Of a stretch of DNA of 33,223 nucleotides, positions 31,930-33,223 are shown piece after piece. Position 1 is the stretch's first letter, and the number at the start of each line of letters is the position of its first letter. Under the pieces are notes generated by a model. It was not told the DNA's origin and did no database searches. It was given only the letters and a program-made list of their open reading frames with translations. This DNA comes from an uncultured Actinomycetes bacterium (GTDB taxonomy: Bacteria > Actinomycetota > Actinomycetes > Mycobacteriales > Mycobacteriaceae). Both the position numbers and the translations under genes were made by a program. The stretch covers positions 1 to 33,223 of the forward strand of contig CAISDL010000021.1 in the NCBI GenBank assembly GCA_903884065.1, in the 5' to 3' direction.

Positions 31930-32412
31930 ATGTTAGAACCATTACAACAAGTTAGCCCGGAGTCGCGACTCCGTGACCTGGGCATCGAACTGCCGGCGCC
32001 GTTCCCGCCGGCCGGCGAGTACGTGAACGCCGTTCGGACCGGTGACCTGCTGATTCTCGGCGGACACATCCCCCTCAGCCCGCCCGAGGCCCTCATCCTC
32101 GGCAAGCTGGGAGCCGATCTGAATGTCGAAGAAGGACGGCGGGCCGCCCGATTCGCCGCGATAAGCGCGCTGGCCACCATCCGGTCGGCTCTGGGCACCC
32201 TCGATGCGGTCAAGCGAGTCGTCCTGGTCCGCGGAGTCGTCAACGCGGCGCCCGATTTCATGGGTCACACCCAGGTGATCGACGGAGCCTCGGAAGTCTT
32301 CGTCGGCGTGTTCGGTGAGGCCGGACGTCACGCGCGACTGGCGATGGGCGTGGCATCCCTGCCGGCGAACCTTGCCCTGGAGATCGAGGTGACCATCGAG
32401 GTCGTTCAATGA
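31930..32412 (+). CDS. RidA/YjgF-family protein
   Basis: 160 residues, of the longer RidA-like branch. The opening ESRLRDLGIELPAPFPPAGEYVNAVRTGDLLILGGHIPL and the end GVASLPANLALEIEVTIEV are typical. RidA proteins deaminate reactive enamines or imines, while this branch is not well characterised. The usual catalytic Arg (in RCxVE-type motifs) is not obvious here; the end reads ANLALEIEVT. A TetR repressor lies divergent upstream, and the stop overlaps the HD gene start (ATGA). Start ATG 31930 is fixed by the promoter position and homologous N-terminus. Confidence 0.88.
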   Translation: MLEPLQQVSPESRLRDLGIELPAPFPPAGEYVNAVRTGDLLILGGHIPLSPPEALILGKLGADLNVEEGRRAARFAAISALATIRSALGTLDAVKRVVLVRGVVNAAPDFMGHTQVIDGASEVFVGVFGEAGRHARLAMGVASLPANLALEIEVTIEVVQ

Positions 32413-33116
32413 GCGGCGGCGAGTCGACACTCGCCGTCGTTGGCCGCCTAAGCCGTGCGCAGGTCGAGCAGAACGTGCGACGCGCCGCGCGACGGATGGG
32501 ATGGGATCGCCCGGATGCTCTGGCGGTCAACGACATCCCATTTCCCGACTCCTCGGTGGCCGCCGGGGCCGCAGCGCTGTTGCGCAAGGAGGCGCCGCCT
32601 GTGCTCGCCGCACACAGTTACCGGGCCTACCTTTTTGGTGCCCTTCTCGGCACGCGGGACGGATTGTGTTGGGCACCCGAACTTTTGTTCGTCTCCGCCA
32701 TGCTCCATGACCTCGGGCTCACCGAGTTCGTCGGCGGGGCAGGGCCTTTCGAACAGCGCGGCGCCGCCGCGGCGGAATCGTGGCTGCGGGCTCAGGGCTG
32801 GCCGGAGGACCGGGCGGAGATCGTCGCGAAGGCGATTCGCATGCATCTCGACGTGGGTCGGGCGGGCAAGGAACGCCCTGAGGTTGCCTTGCTGCACTTC
32901 GGTACGGCCGCCGACGTCACGGGCATGCGACTGGAAGACATCCACCCAGACACCGTCGAGGAGGTGATCGACGCCTATCCGCGGGCGGGATTCGCGCAGT
33001 TCTTCGCCGACAAAGTCCGCTCCGAGGCGCGATCCCAGCCGCACTCGGCCACCGCGGCGCTGTGCCGCTGGGGCCAATTCTCCTGGCGCATCAAACATTC
33101 ACCGTTCACGGAGTGA
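32409..33116 (+). CDS. HD-domain phosphohydrolase-like protein (cyanamide hydratase-like)
   Basis: 235 residues. The HD core is LLFVSAMLHDLGLTEF with the metal-binding His-Asp, an earlier His in AAHSYRAYLFGALL and IRMHLDVG further on. Small HD proteins of this type hydrate cyanamide or open small N-containing compounds, and others cleave phosphoesters. ATG 32409 overlaps the RidA stop. Translational coupling to RidA suggests both act on one nitrogenous substrate, by inference. The gene's stop overlaps the following membrane-protein start. Confidence 0.88.
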   Translation: MSGGESTLAVVGRLSRAQVEQNVRRAARRMGWDRPDALAVNDIPFPDSSVAAGAAALLRKEAPPVLAAHSYRAYLFGALLGTRDGLCWAPELLFVSAMLHDLGLTEFVGGAGPFEQRGAAAAESWLRAQGWPEDRAEIVAKAIRMHLDVGRAGKERPEVALLHFGTAADVTGMRLEDIHPDTVEEVIDAYPRAGFAQFFADKVRSEARSQPHSATAALCRWGQFSWRIKHSPFTE

Positions 33117-33223
33117 TGATGACTCAGCCTCTCGGCAACCCCACCATGGCCACGCTGTTGGCCGCAGGCCTGATCTTTCTTCTGGCGCTTGTCCTCGGTA
33201 TCTGGAAGTACCGGCAGATGGCC
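33116..33223 (+). CDS. Membrane protein start (partial, cut by window end)
   Basis: 36 residues are visible: MTQPLGNPTMATLLAAGLIF followed by a hydrophobic helix and a basic end (WKYRQMA). A TGATG overlap with the HD gene stop makes it the third gene of the RidA operon; an alternative ATG at 33119 exists. The single membrane helix close to the N-terminus may anchor a soluble domain beyond the window or be the first of several. Confidence 0.7.
   Translation, partial: MMTQPLGNPTMATLLAAGLIFLLALVLGIWKYRQMA

Noticed and set aside
1..33223. CRISPR array, prophage, transposase, toxin-antitoxin or anti-phage module
   Set aside because: No regularly spaced repeats, integrase, transposase or nuclease-type defence genes were found on either strand.

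Overview
The window is high-GC, gene-dense DNA from an actinobacterium, most likely a non-tuberculous Mycobacterium/Mycolicibacterium. This rests on recognised families rather than a database search: a mycobacterial-type MenB, a DUF732 secreted protein, a cutinase, a GAP/SfLAP (glycolipid/sulfolipid-addressing) membrane protein, an FGE close to the M. tuberculosis Rv0712 protein, Acg-like nitroreductase, frequent GTG starts and many 4-nt ATGA/GTGA overlaps. No rRNA, tRNA, CRISPR array, IS element or phage gene was seen, and no stretch above 300 bases lacks a gene.

Region 1 (1-9428) is a sulfatase locus. On the minus strand lies a likely operon: alpha/beta hydrolase, large CSPTR-type sulfatase, SfLAP-like membrane protein, and a CTAGR-type sulfatase cut by the window start. 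Divergently on the plus strand are a second CTAGR sulfatase, a HAD phosphatase and a formylglycine-generating enzyme (FGE), nearly fused by a 2-nt gap and a GTGA overlap. FGE makes the catalytic formylglycine of sulfatases, so the locus carries its own maturation enzyme. A BASS-like transporter converges on it. The substrate is not known.

Region 2 (9530-19960) is mixed housekeeping and accessory content: a small secreted protein, an FAD oxidoreductase, a small membrane protein divergent from a TetR regulator across a clear operator, a nucleosidase, a cutinase, a two-gene RCK potassium channel/DUF6394-like unit, an amidohydrolase, an enoyl-CoA hydratase-like protein, a DUF732 protein and a PhaC-like hydrolase. 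A long palindrome sits between the convergent cutinase and channel genes.

Region 3 (20072-26501) holds an ArsR-SulP-DUF2256 chain linked by 4-nt overlaps, a membrane-anchored unknown, menB, and two nitroreductase-family genes that flank a decayed F420/PPOX oxidoreductase. A second short gene remnant follows.

Region 4 (26511-29824) is an arsenic operon, arsI-acr3-arsC-tauD-like, all four genes linked by 4-nt overlaps and divergent from an ArsR repressor. Two inverted copies of a GATATATGTC element lie in the intergenic region. The TauD-like Fe(II)/2-oxoglutarate dioxygenase as last gene is the least expected member and suggests possible organoarsenical chemistry.

Region 5 (29821-33223) holds a TetR/alpha-beta hydrolase pair with its probable operator, then a TetR repressor divergent from a RidA-HD hydrolase-membrane protein operon. 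The intergenic region there has a good sigma-70-like promoter overlapped by a 30-bp inverted repeat, and the RidA message looks leaderless.
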